Origin: Chryseobacterium gleum
Lineage (GTDB): Bacteria; Bacteroidota; Bacteroidia; Flavobacteriales_D; Crocinitomicaceae
Length of the DNA: 64,000 nucleotides
Reading direction: 5' to 3'
Assembly: GCA_945882095.1 (NCBI GenBank)
Contig: CAMCWF010000001.1
Location: 124,001-188,000 of the forward strand
Shown: positions 55,711 to 63,687 of the stretch, piece by piece
Numbering within the stretch: the stretch's first letter is position 1
Layout of the letters: each line of letters begins with the position of its first letter
Program-made: the position numbers and the translations under genes
Notes under the pieces: model-generated
Told to the model about the DNA's origin: nothing
Seen by the model: only the letters and a program-made list of their open reading frames with translations
Databases searched by the model: none

Positions 55711-56580
55711 GTGGAAATTTTGAAAACCTATAAAATATACATCGGAGGGGCTTTCCCGAGAACAGAATCAGGAAGATACTACGCCCTCCTCGATTCGACC
55801 GGAAATACACAAGCCAACGTTTGCCTTTGCTCAAAAAAAGACATTCGAAACGCCGTGGTGGCAGCAAGAAAAGCCTTTGGCGGTTGGGGTGAACGAAGCG
55901 CATTCAACCGAGGACAAATCCTTTACCGCATTGCGGAAATGCTGAATGGAAGAAAAGCACAATTCATTGAGGAGTTGACATTGCAGGGAAGTACCCAAGC
56001 CCAAGCAGAGGCAGAAGTTTCCTTGGCCATTGACCGCATCGTGTATTATGCGGGTTGGGCCGATAAGTTTGTACAAGTTGCCAGCAGTGTGAATCCCGTC
56101 AACTCATCTCACTTTAACTTCTCCACCCTTGAACCCATGGGTGTCGTGGGTGTGGTGGCCCCAGCAAATTCCTCGCTGATTGGTTTGGTTTCCATGGTGA
56201 TGCCTGTGCTATGTGGGGGAAATACCATCGTGGTTATCGCATCTGAAAAACTTCCGCTTTGTGCCGTGACCTTTGCCGAAGTACTTCACACATCGGATCT
56301 ACCTGGAGGAACGGTAAACATCCTCACTGGAAAGATAGAAGAGATGTTGCCTACTTTGGCCGCTCACATGGATGTAAATGCTTTGGTGACGGAAGCTTTA
56401 GGTGAATTAACCATCCCCATTGCTGTGTCCTGTGTAGACAACCTAAAAAGACAATTTACCCATGACCATGATTGGATGACCCCTGCAGGCCAAAACCTTC
56501 ATTTCATTACAGAATTACAAGAAATTAAAACCACTTGGCATCCCATCGAAAACATTGGCGGGTCTACCAGTAGCTATTAA
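55711..56580 (+). CDS. ALDH-family protein lacking the catalytic domain
   Basis: A 289-residue protein similar to the first half of an ALDH: KAFGGWGERSAFNRGQILYR, IVYYAGWADKF, EPMGVVGVVAPAN. WNFP is replaced (PANSSL), the NAD-binding Lys is lost (VVIASEK for VVLKPSE), and there is no general-base Glu or catalytic Cys. The final part is unlike ALDH. It cannot be an enzyme of that class on its own and may be a partner of the preceding ALDH. Its GTG starts 33 bases after it. No frameshift is visible, so it is not an evident recent pseudogene. Confidence 0.85.
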   Translation: MEILKTYKIYIGGAFPRTESGRYYALLDSTGNTQANVCLCSKKDIRNAVVAARKAFGGWGERSAFNRGQILYRIAEMLNGRKAQFIEELTLQGSTQAQAEAEVSLAIDRIVYYAGWADKFVQVASSVNPVNSSHFNFSTLEPMGVVGVVAPANSSLIGLVSMVMPVLCGGNTIVVIASEKLPLCAVTFAEVLHTSDLPGGTVNILTGKIEEMLPTLAAHMDVNALVTEALGELTIPIAVSCVDNLKRQFTHDHDWMTPAGQNLHFITELQEIKTTWHPIENIGGSTSSY

Positions 56581-56597
56581 ATTACCGGAAAAAAGGC

Positions 56598-57434
56598 TTA
56601 ATTCAAATATGGATTTTCCTTCAGCAATGAGCCTAGGTCTTTGATGCTAAGAAATACCTCCGGAGCCCCTGCTGCATACGGACCGATTTCGTAGGGTTGA
56701 TAGAAAAACGTGATGCCTTTTCGGGTGATGGAAAACACCTCTGACACTTCAAAAGGTTGATCTCCATCCAAAAACCACCAACCCTCGTATCCATTTTGCG
56801 CCAAAAACTTTCGCCTAGCCAACGATTTCAATGCGGATTTGTAATTGTCCGCCAATACATCTTTCAATTTAATTTGGTTTCCTGTTGCAAGGTCAACATT
56901 GAGCACCGAAGATCCATACTGTCCATGTGCTGCGCCCAGTGCATAATACTCAAACGTTATGGCCATTGACATGAAGGTGTTTGTGGAATCTATCAAGCTA
57001 CAGGTATAGGAATCTTGACGGTATTCCAATTCACCCGCCTCATTGGCTGTGTTCTTAATTTCCGCGACAAACTGCTTAAGTGTTTTTTGCTTTCCACCAC
57101 TGGTCCATGTAATTTCTTTTTCAATCAGCGTGTTGATTTTACCGGCTACTTCAGCATTGTTCATGGAAACCTTCAATCCCGTAATTTCCCGTGTATTGCA
57201 CCAATCTTGATCCATTTCCATGTCGTCCATTTCAGCAAAGGGCATGTCACAATTTTCGGCTTTTAGCTTAAACTTCTTAAAGGATAAACCCGTAGGCATG
57301 GCTTTTTCGGTTTCAATTTGGGCGGTCGTATCCGCCAACGAAGGGCTTTCAACTTGATTTTCTTTTTGGGTATCACTTGAATTACAAGCACTTAAAAAGG
57401 AGACGACTCCACATACAAACAAAAGTTTTCGCAT
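56598..57434 (-). CDS. DUF3298-domain lipoprotein (RsiV-like)
   Basis: A 278-residue lipoprotein, signal MRKLLFVCGVVSFLSACNS. The mature part has an N-terminal DUF4163-like half and a C-terminal DUF3298 domain. Marks are LGAAHGQYGSSVLNVDLATG and FFYQPYEIGPYAAGAPEVFL. Relatives form the outer part of the lysozyme-sensing anti-sigma factor RsiV, but this one is a lipoprotein with no sigma-binding part. Its role is unknown. Confidence 0.88.
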   Translation of the reverse strand: MRKLLFVCGVVSFLSACNSSDTQKENQVESPSLADTTAQIETEKAMPTGLSFKKFKLKAENCDMPFAEMDDMEMDQDWCNTREITGLKVSMNNAEVAGKINTLIEKEITWTSGGKQKTLKQFVAEIKNTANEAGELEYRQDSYTCSLIDSTNTFMSMAITFEYYALGAAHGQYGSSVLNVDLATGNQIKLKDVLADNYKSALKSLARRKFLAQNGYEGWWFLDGDQPFEVSEVFSITRKGITFFYQPYEIGPYAAGAPEVFLSIKDLGSLLKENPYLN

Positions 57435-57450
57435 AGTTAAAAATTATATT

Positions 57451-57458
57451 CAAAGGTA
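57451..57458 (-). promoter_or_regulatory. -7 promoter element of the DUF3298 lipoprotein gene
   Basis: The minus strand reads TACCTTTG, 16 bases before the start codon. It lies between the tRNA-Pro terminator and the gene. Confidence 0.5.
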
Positions 57459-57524
57459 ATTGAAAAGATGAGATTTAAGGCTTTGGGAGGATAAACACGG
57501 ATCAAATTCTATTCGTTAAAAACC

Positions 57525-57551
57525 AAAACCCATTGCCTTGCAATGGGTTTT
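57525..57551 (-). terminator. Intrinsic terminator of tRNA-Pro
   Basis: A perfect 12-pair stem (AAAACCCATTGC with GCAATGGGTTTT) closes a three-base loop. On the minus strand TTGGTTTTT-like T-rich sequence follows. It stands 11 bases past the tRNA 3' end. Confidence 0.85.
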
Positions 57552-57562
57552 TGAGGATTTGG

Positions 57563-57636
57563 TCGGGATGACAGGATTCGAACCTGCGACCACACGCCCC
57601 CCAGACGTGTACGCTACCGGACTGCGCTACATCCCG
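57563..57636 (-). tRNA. trnP: tRNA-Pro (anticodon GGG)
   Basis: Cloverleaf with acceptor CGGGATG/CATCCCG, anticodon stem CACGT/GCGTG around CTGGGGG (anticodon GGG), T-loop TTCGAAT. The discriminator is A73 and the D-arm begins AGCGC, both usual for tRNA-Pro. CCA is not encoded. It is a single-gene transcript. Confidence 0.96.
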
Positions 57637-57654
57637 ATTGGGCAAATGTACAGA

Positions 57655-57684
57655 AATTTGAAAAACATGAAAATCGACTCTTTT
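57655..57684. repeat. 30-bp perfect direct repeat, copy 1
   Basis: Starts AATTTGAAAAACATG and ends GACTCTTTT, identical to 58307-58336. The two copies lie 652 bases apart and flank the lipoprotein gene at 57844-58215. Sequence outside the 30 bases differs. Confidence 0.95.
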
Positions 57685-57792
57685 GAGCGTAAGCTTATTC
57701 CCAATACTTTTTCCAAAATCTTTTCAAAATAATTTTATTTCAGTTTTTCACTTCAACGTTAATGTGGAGGTTGATTGAATATTGAAACAAAA

Positions 57793-57821
57793 AAAACCGT
57801 AAGAACTTGTCCTACGGTTTT
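57793..57821 (-). terminator. Intrinsic terminator of lipoprotein paralogue 3
   Basis: A nine-pair stem (AAAACCGTA with TACGGTTTT) around an 11-base loop, followed on the minus strand by TTTT. It stands 22 bases after the stop codon. Confidence 0.8.
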
Positions 57822-57843
57822 AGTTTTTAATTAATGTTTTAGA

Positions 57844-58215
57844 TTATTTTGGATCAAGTATCCAAACGTCTCCGGAAGAATCAACCAATTCCATTTTGTC
57901 CTTTTCATATTTAGTAACTGAAAGAATTTCAGCAGTACCATCGACAATTAAAGTTATTTTTTGATCCAGCACAGAATATGTGAACGCATCTACAAAAGAC
58001 TGTGACAAAAATGTGTACGTCAATGTCCCATTACCCGTCAACTTATCTTCTTTAATAAATTTGAACGTGTAGCTTTCATTTGCTTCAGGAGCTAGACCGG
58101 CAAGGCTAACAACTTTCCATTCCCCATCGAGTCTGCGATTAATTTTTGCGTCCTTAGAGCAAGAAGCGGTAACGGCAAGAAAGGCTACCAATAGAATAAA
58201 CAAACCTTTTTTCAT
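57844..58215 (-). CDS. Lipocalin-like lipoprotein, paralogue 3
   Basis: A 123-residue lipoprotein, signal MKKGLFILLVAFLAVTASC. It shares RRLDGEWKVVSLAG and the C-terminal SSGDVWILDPK with the gene at 25773-26219. Strand pattern suggests a small lipocalin-like barrel. Unknown function. It stands alone with its own promoter and terminator, between two copies of a 30-bp repeat. Confidence 0.8.
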   Translation of the reverse strand: MKKGLFILLVAFLAVTASCSKDAKINRRLDGEWKVVSLAGLAPEANESYTFKFIKEDKLTGNGTLTYTFLSQSFVDAFTYSVLDQKITLIVDGTAEILSVTKYEKDKMELVDSSGDVWILDPK

Positions 58216-58237
58216 AATTATATTTTTAAAATTTAAA

Positions 58238-58265
58238 CAAATTTAGTGAAAATATTTGTTGCAAA
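58238..58265 (-). promoter_or_regulatory. Promoter of lipoprotein paralogue 3
   Basis: The minus strand has TAAATTTG (58238-58245) with TTTG (58262-58265) 16 bases upstream, a good -33/-7 match. The -7 element is 22 bases before the ATG. Confidence 0.6.
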
Positions 58266-58306
58266 ACCGTACACCTTTGCTTTATAAACAACGACCATAC
58301 TATTGT

Positions 58307-58336
58307 AATTTGAAAAACATGAAAATCGACTCTTTT
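58307..58336. repeat. 30-bp perfect direct repeat, copy 2
   Basis: Identical to 57655-57684. It ends 53 bases before the SOUL gene start, so it may include or replace part of that gene's upstream region. Confidence 0.95.
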
Positions 58337-58389
58337 CCATAATTTCTCAACAAATGTGCGTATGGGGTGTTGTTCTGCCAAACACACCT

Positions 58390-58974
58390 ATGAAAGGTTA
58401 CCTCAAGTGGCCCCTTGTTGGAGCACTCGTATTAATTGGGCTTAATTCATTTTACATGTCAAAAATCGAAAAACCAGCCTATACGGTAGAGCGAAAGCTC
58501 GAAAACAACGTTGAAATCCGCCTATACCCAAACATGGTCGTAGCGAAAATGGACTTAGAAGGGGCTTCTTTCGATGACTATGGGTCGCAAGGATTTAGAA
58601 GCATCGCGTCCTACATTTTTGGCAACAACCAAAGCCAACAAAAAATTGCAATGACCTCACCCGTTATCATGGAACAAGGTGAAGATGCTAGCATGTATTT
58701 TGTTATGCCCAAACAATACGCTATATCAGATTTACCTACCCCGAATTCTTCCAAGGTCAAGATTGACGAGGTAAGCGCTAAACGCTTAGCCGTTGTTCGT
58801 TTTGGAGGTTGGGCGAATGACAAACGCATTGAAAAACATCAACAAGAACTTATTCAGCAGTTAGACAAGGAAAAAATCGCCTACAAAAAACCCTTTCTGT
58901 TTATGGCTTACAATGCGCCTTGGGATGTCTTCGGGCGAAGAAATGAAGTCGCGGTGGAGTTGGAAACGCATTAA
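58390..58974 (+). CDS. SOUL family heme-binding protein
   Basis: A 194-residue protein with an N-terminal hydrophobic anchor (about 6-22) and one SOUL domain. Marks are YGSQGFRSIASYIFG, QKIAMTSPVIMEQ and FMAYNAPWDVFGRRNEVAVEL. SOUL/p22HBP proteins bind heme or porphyrins in eukaryotes; bacterial members are little studied. The ATG at 58390 gives a sensible anchor; an earlier in-frame ATG at 58354 is less likely. It is likely anchored to the inner membrane facing the periplasm. Confidence 0.9.
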   Translation: MKGYLKWPLVGALVLIGLNSFYMSKIEKPAYTVERKLENNVEIRLYPNMVVAKMDLEGASFDDYGSQGFRSIASYIFGNNQSQQKIAMTSPVIMEQGEDASMYFVMPKQYAISDLPTPNSSKVKIDEVSAKRLAVVRFGGWANDKRIEKHQQELIQQLDKEKIAYKKPFLFMAYNAPWDVFGRRNEVAVELETH

Positions 58975-59018
58975 TCATTCCCCCCTGTCAGGGCTAAATA
59001 AATCTTTCAACGAAACCA

Positions 59019-60257
59019 TTATTCCCCAACCCTAATCGGTAATCGATAATAATCCCCATTCAGTCGAATGAAGGCCAAAGGTGTGTTCAAAGCAAATAGC
59101 ATAAAGCCTTCGGATGCATTGAGTCGTTGAATGGCTATTTCTTTTCCAGAATAATCAAAAGCTGTTAGCTCATTTATAGGGAGATCAAGGCCTTGTAAGG
59201 ACCATTGGTTTTCTCCAATTGCATAAATCGAAATAGGTACACCCATTTCAGAAACATCGTTAACGCCCACCGTAATTTGTACTGAATCCATTGCCTGCCC
59301 GCAAGGTCCTGATGCAATGCAGCTTACCCAATAGGTTCCCGTTGCAAAGGTGTGGGCAACTTGTAAACCCGCACCGAATTGATTGTCCCCAAAATCCCAG
59401 GTGACTTGATCGCAATGCGTACAGTTGGCATAGAATAAATAGCCTCCGGGAATCCCACCAGCCTGGGCCGTTAGGTCCGTTTGCGTTAAAGAATCTGGGT
59501 GGGTTAACATCCAGGTGTCTATGCTGTCAAGGACGACTAAATTCGCGGCGTCCGTGAGGAGTTGTGCAGTAACCGCATCGAGTCCTGCCGTATAAGAAAG
59601 ATTTGTAGCAATCGGCTTCTGAAACAAGGAAACATAAAACACCGATGCCGCCAAATAGGTCCCTGCGACAGATGGGTGGGAACCATCGCCGACATACAAT
59701 TGGATGTTCGGTTGCGTTTCTCTGACATATCGCCAAGCAGACCCTACCGGGCTTACCGAGGCCATGCTTGAATCTGCAATCCGTAAATAAGCATCTCTTA
59801 GACGCGCATTCATCTTGTGAAACGTATTGATGCTGTCCCATTGTGGGTCTCCTATTTCTCGGCCCCATGTCATAAAGTAGTTCACTTGCGCGCAATCGTG
59901 GTTGGCATACACTGAATCAGCCAATTGCATGGCGTAGGGAATGGATTGCGTGTTTACTTGCTGAAAAGGAAAGGATGGCTCTTGGCTTTGTCCCTGAATG
60001 ATCACGTAATCCCAATCTTGTGCATTGATTTTTTGATACGTAACCGGATCTTGGGATTGCATTTGAAAGGTATACCCCCCATTGGTTTTGGAATCTACGA
60101 ATGAATAGTCGCCCATGGCATTTGCAATTTGCATGAATGTACCGGGAAGGTCATTGGCGTACGTATAACTGTTGCCAACAAACAATACTTTTAAGCTGTC
60201 TTGTCCAAAAGTGATTGTGCATAAGCCGACAAAAAGCAAGAGTAGCGATTTTTTCAT
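59019..60257 (-). CDS. Secreted SGNH-type hydrolase with PKD-like and sorting domains
   Basis: A 412-residue exported protein. Signal MKKSLLLLFVGLCTITFGQ. The hydrolase domain shows VLFVGNSYTYANDLP (nucleophile Ser in GNS) and DGSHPSVAGTYLAA (catalytic Asp-x-x-His). A PKD-like stretch (VTWDFGDNQFGAGLQVAHTF) follows. The C-terminal 70 residues resemble a type A type IX sorting domain (ELTAFDYSGKEI, LNGDYYRLPI). It could act on esterified polysaccharide outside the cell; the substrate is unknown. Confidence 0.85.
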   Translation of the reverse strand: MKKSLLLLFVGLCTITFGQDSLKVLFVGNSYTYANDLPGTFMQIANAMGDYSFVDSKTNGGYTFQMQSQDPVTYQKINAQDWDYVIIQGQSQEPSFPFQQVNTQSIPYAMQLADSVYANHDCAQVNYFMTWGREIGDPQWDSINTFHKMNARLRDAYLRIADSSMASVSPVGSAWRYVRETQPNIQLYVGDGSHPSVAGTYLAASVFYVSLFQKPIATNLSYTAGLDAVTAQLLTDAANLVVLDSIDTWMLTHPDSLTQTDLTAQAGGIPGGYLFYANCTHCDQVTWDFGDNQFGAGLQVAHTFATGTYWVSCIASGPCGQAMDSVQITVGVNDVSEMGVPISIYAIGENQWSLQGLDLPINELTAFDYSGKEIAIQRLNASEGFMLFALNTPLAFIRLNGDYYRLPIRVGE

Positions 60258-60383
60258 GGTGATTTTTCTTCGAAATTAAACATTTTTCAGCATCCGAATT
60301 CGTTTTGATTGGGTCTTTTTAGTGAGGTGTATCCCCATCCCCCTTCACGCGAATCGAATGCACTTTCTTAATTTTTCCTTTTG

Positions 60384-60391
60384 TATTTTTG
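60384..60391 (+). promoter_or_regulatory. -7 promoter element of menA, leaderless spacing
   Basis: TATTTTTG ends four bases before the ATG of menA. The spacing is identical to that at 37953-37965 and would give an mRNA starting at or near the ATG. Confidence 0.45.
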
Positions 60392-60395
60392 TGCC

Positions 60396-61313
60396 ATGGA
60401 TCAACTAAAAATTTGGATTCACGCACTTCGTTTGCGTACCCTTCCGCTTTCCATTTCTGGCATTTTGGTCGGATTGGGGTTAAGTCCTTTCGCTGGAAGG
60501 GAGAACCTCTGGGTGCTTTACGGTTGTTTGGTCACAACCCTGTTGTTTCAAATTCTTTCAAACCTTGCGAACGACCTTGGAGATGCCCAAAAAGGCACGG
60601 ACAATGCCAACAGAATTGGTCCAATGCGGGCGGTACAATCCGGTAAGATTTCCCAAAAAACCATGAAAATTGCCGTTGTCCTATCCGCGTTGCTTTCCTT
60701 GCTTTCGGCCGGTGTACTCATTTACCATGCGTCACTCGCCATTGGAATTCAAGGACGCTACCTTTATGCCTTTCTCGCAGTGTTGAGCATTGCTGCCGCT
60801 GTGATGTATACTGTGGGAAAAAATGCCTACGGTTACCTCGGATTGGGTGACATGGTGGTCTTTTTGTTTTTTGGAATGCTTGCGGTCATTGGAACAAAAC
60901 ATCTTTACACCTCCGCCTTCAATATATGCGAGTTATTGGGTGCGATTTCCATCGGTGGTTGGAGCGTTGGTGTATTAAACCTAAACAACATGAGGGACCA
61001 AGAAAACGACCGTGAATCGGGCAAGAAAACCTTGGTTGTTAAGATGGGATTTCTGCGCGCCAAACAATACCACTTTGGGTTGATTGCACTTTCTTCGCTT
61101 TCGTGGTTTTTCTTGATCGCGTTAGTTTTTTTCGAGAACAGAAGTTTCTGGATGCTTCTTGGCTTGTTGCCATTCCCGTTTTTTTTAAAGCACTTAAAGC
61201 AGGTAAAAAGCATACAATTTCCTAAGGATTTTGACCCTGAATTAAAAAAAGTAGCCCTTTCTTGCTTTCTAGCCGCTTTTTCCTTCTACATCGCAACTTT
61301 ATTGTCTTCTTAG
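60396..61313 (+). CDS. menA: 1,4-dihydroxy-2-naphthoate polyprenyltransferase
   Basis: A 305-residue membrane protein of the UbiA fold. The prenyl-diphosphate motifs are NDLGDAQKGTDN (about 61-72) and NNMRDQENDRESGKKTL (about 202-218), each binding Mg through Asp. About eight or nine helices are seen. It prenylates DHNA in menaquinone synthesis. The ATG at 60396 was chosen; an upstream reading adds five residues with no support. No other men gene is in the window. Confidence 0.94.
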   Translation: MDQLKIWIHALRLRTLPLSISGILVGLGLSPFAGRENLWVLYGCLVTTLLFQILSNLANDLGDAQKGTDNANRIGPMRAVQSGKISQKTMKIAVVLSALLSLLSAGVLIYHASLAIGIQGRYLYAFLAVLSIAAAVMYTVGKNAYGYLGLGDMVVFLFFGMLAVIGTKHLYTSAFNICELLGAISIGGWSVGVLNLNNMRDQENDRESGKKTLVVKMGFLRAKQYHFGLIALSSLSWFFLIALVFFENRSFWMLLGLLPFPFFLKHLKQVKSIQFPKDFDPELKKVALSCFLAAFSFYIATLLSS

Positions 61314-61352
61314 ACTTTCCTTACAAACGCATTTCAAATGGAGATAAATATG

Positions 61353-61360
61353 TACATTTG
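61353..61360 (+). promoter_or_regulatory. -7 promoter element of etfBA
   Basis: TACATTTG matches TAnnTTTG, with TTTC 17 bases upstream. It lies 21 bases before the etfB ATG. Confidence 0.5.
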
Positions 61361-61381
61361 TCGAGCAAATTCAACAGCGCT

Positions 61382-62122
61382 ATGAAAATTCTAGTATGCA
61401 TTAGTAAAGCACCCGATACCACATCCAAAATCGCTTTCACAAACAACAACACTGCTTTTGATGAAGCCGGTGTTCAGTACATTGTAAATCCCTATGACGA
61501 GTGGTATGCCTTGGTTCGTGCTTTAGAAATTAAAGAATCCGTTGGAGGAGAAGTTACCATAGTAACCGTAGGTCCAAACGAAGATGACGCAATCATGCGA
61601 AAAGCACTGGCCATTGGGGCTGACAAGGCGGTTCGTATTGATGCAAATCCGAAGGACGCCTATTTTGTAGCCACCCAAATCGCGACGTATGCCAAAACCA
61701 TTGGGTTTGACATGGTGTTAACCGGAAAAGAAACCATCAATTACAACGGTTCCCAAGTAGCCGGAATGATTGCAGAATCTTTGGGTTTTCCACTGATTTC
61801 CTTGGCTTCAAAACTTGACGTTGAGGGCACAACCCTAACTTTGGAAAGAGAAGCAGCAAATGGCGTAGAAGTCGTTTCTGTGAACGCACCGATTGTCGTT
61901 TCCTGTGCAAAAGGAATGGCGGAACAAAGAATCCCCAACATGAGAGGCATTATGGCAGCACGCACAAAACCGTTGGAGGTAATTCCTCCCGCAGCTTGTG
62001 ATGACCTTACCACCTTCGCGACTTTTGGAAGCCCACTTGCAAAATCAGAAGTAAAAATGATTGATCCAAACAACATGGATGAATTGGTTGCCCTCTTACA
62101 CAACGAAGCCAAAGTAATTTAA
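61382..62122 (+). CDS. etfB: Electron transfer flavoprotein subunit beta
   Basis: A 246-residue ETF beta. It starts MKILVCISKAPDTTSK; AMP/FAD-contact segments include VTVGPNEDDAIMRKALAIGADKA and TGKETINYNGSQVAGMIAESL. An in-frame opening 40 codons longer was rejected because it lies across the promoter and menA end. With EtfA it carries electrons from acyl-CoA dehydrogenases to the quinone pool. Confidence 0.96.
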   Translation: MKILVCISKAPDTTSKIAFTNNNTAFDEAGVQYIVNPYDEWYALVRALEIKESVGGEVTIVTVGPNEDDAIMRKALAIGADKAVRIDANPKDAYFVATQIATYAKTIGFDMVLTGKETINYNGSQVAGMIAESLGFPLISLASKLDVEGTTLTLEREAANGVEVVSVNAPIVVSCAKGMAEQRIPNMRGIMAARTKPLEVIPPAACDDLTTFATFGSPLAKSEVKMIDPNNMDELVALLHNEAKVI

Positions 62123-62132
62123 TAGCAAAAAT

Positions 62133-63062
62133 ATGACACTGGTATATTTACACACTTCCAATGGAATGAGCAAATCTGCTTTTGAAGCAGTTACTTACGC
62201 AAAAAAATTAGGAAACGAAGTCATCGTCTTGACCGCCGGAAATGCTGATGCAAACACCTTGGCAGAATTAGGAGGCTTTGGCGCCCAAAAAGTCATCGTT
62301 AACCGCGCCATTGATGGAAGGGATGAACAACAAGTTTCCACTTGGGTTTGTAACCACGCCGCCAACGCAGAAAACATTTTGTTTTTGCATGATGTTGCTG
62401 GAAAAGCCATCGCTCCCCGTGTTTCCGTACGACTTAAAGCTGGATTGGTAGCAGGCGCTGTTGCCCTTCCCGAAATGGATCAAACCATCAAGGTAAATGT
62501 CTTTTCAGGAAAAGCATTTGGATTCGTGAAAGTAAATTCTCAAAAACGAATCATTTCCCTTTTGGCTAACAGCATCGCCCCAGAAAAAATCGCAGAAGAT
62601 TGTCAAGTGGAAGAAGTTAATGAAACCATAGAATCCTCTGGAATTAAAATCCTTTCTACGAAAAAACCCGAAGGAAAAATTCCTTTGCCAGAAGCAGAGT
62701 TGGTTGTTTCTGCCGGACGTGGCTTAAAAGGCCCTGAAAACTGGGGAATCATTGACGATTTGGCAAGTGCCCTTGGTGCCGCAACCGCTTGTTCACGTCC
62801 CGTTTCTGACATCGGTTGGAGACCTCACCACGAACATGTTGGACAGACAGGCATCGCCATACGTCCCAACTTATACATTGCCATAGGCATTTCAGGTGCG
62901 ATACAACATTTAGCAGGTGTGAACGGATCTAAAGTAATTGTTGTGGTAAACACAGACAAAGAAGCTCCTTTTTTCAAAGCGGCAGACTATGGCATCCTGG
63001 GAGATGCTTTTGAAGTCATTCCTAAGTTAACCGAAGCCGTAAAAAGGTTCAAATCTAACTAA
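62133..63062 (+). CDS. etfA: Electron transfer flavoprotein subunit alpha
   Basis: A 309-residue ETF alpha. The FAD domain near the C-terminus has VVSAGRGLKGPENWGIID, CSRPVSDIGWRPHHEHVGQ and YIAIGISGAIQHLAG. It follows etfB by ten bases, the standard pair. Acyl-CoA dehydrogenases and ETF-quinone oxidoreductase are not in the window. Confidence 0.97.
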   Translation: MTLVYLHTSNGMSKSAFEAVTYAKKLGNEVIVLTAGNADANTLAELGGFGAQKVIVNRAIDGRDEQQVSTWVCNHAANAENILFLHDVAGKAIAPRVSVRLKAGLVAGAVALPEMDQTIKVNVFSGKAFGFVKVNSQKRIISLLANSIAPEKIAEDCQVEEVNETIESSGIKILSTKKPEGKIPLPEAELVVSAGRGLKGPENWGIIDDLASALGAATACSRPVSDIGWRPHHEHVGQTGIAIRPNLYIAIGISGAIQHLAGVNGSKVIVVVNTDKEAPFFKAADYGILGDAFEVIPKLTEAVKRFKSN

Positions 63063-63076
63063 TAATTTTTCCGGGC

Positions 63077-63670
63077 ATGGATAAAATTAAATTAGAAATC
63101 ATAGGAATTGAATACAGCCAAACCCAAACAGGTTCCTATGTTCTAAAAATGCTTGAAATTGGAGGGAAACGTCGGTTGAACATCGTAATCGGTGGTTTTG
63201 AGGCCCAAGCCATTGCCGTTGAATTGGAAAAAATGGTTCCCAACCGTCCCCTTACCCACGATTTATTCAAGACCTTTTGCACCTCCTTCGAAGTGGATGT
63301 AATGGAAGTAGTCATCTATAAATTTCACGAAGGTGTTTTCTTTTCAAAAATTGTTTGCAAATCTGAAGAAAAGCTAGTAGAAATAGATTCCCGTACCTCT
63401 GATGCCATCGCCATTGGTGTCCGTTTTAACTGCCCTGTGTATACCCTCAACAAAGTAATGGACGAGGTTAGCAACGTGGCAGAAAATGAAATGAAATTTG
63501 ATGACCTAGACGATGAAGGTGAAATAGAGTCTTTCGACATGCATGGAAATGACCCCCTTAACGAATTGTCGTTGGAAGAACTTCAAATTCAATTAAATGA
63601 AGCCTTGGAGAACGAAGATTATGAACTTGCGTCTAAAATTCGTGACGAAATCAGCCAAAGAAAAAAATAA
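63077..63670 (+). CDS. Bifunctional nuclease-family protein with UVR motif
   Basis: A 197-residue protein. The bifunctional nuclease (DUF151) domain spans about 1-135 with NIVIGGFEAQAIAVELE and DSRTSDAIAIGVRFNCPVY. An acidic linker (about 140-160) leads to a UvrB/UvrC-type helical pair (LEELQIQLNEALENEDYELA). The fused arrangement is common in Bacteroidetes. Relatives have been reported to cut DNA and RNA; the UVR part probably mediates protein contacts. It starts 14 bases after etfA. Confidence 0.9.
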   Translation: MDKIKLEIIGIEYSQTQTGSYVLKMLEIGGKRRLNIVIGGFEAQAIAVELEKMVPNRPLTHDLFKTFCTSFEVDVMEVVIYKFHEGVFFSKIVCKSEEKLVEIDSRTSDAIAIGVRFNCPVYTLNKVMDEVSNVAENEMKFDDLDDEGEIESFDMHGNDPLNELSLEELQIQLNEALENEDYELASKIRDEISQRKK

Positions 63671-63687
63671 ACTGCTATCTTCAAACC

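Noticed and set aside
57538-57732. Plus-strand open frame with GMTGFEPATTRPP
   Set aside because: This is the familiar antisense translation of a tRNA gene, here tRNA-Pro.
61262-61381. Forty extra codons at the EtfB N-terminus
   Set aside because: They overlap menA and the etfBA promoter element; EtfB proteins begin MKILVCI.
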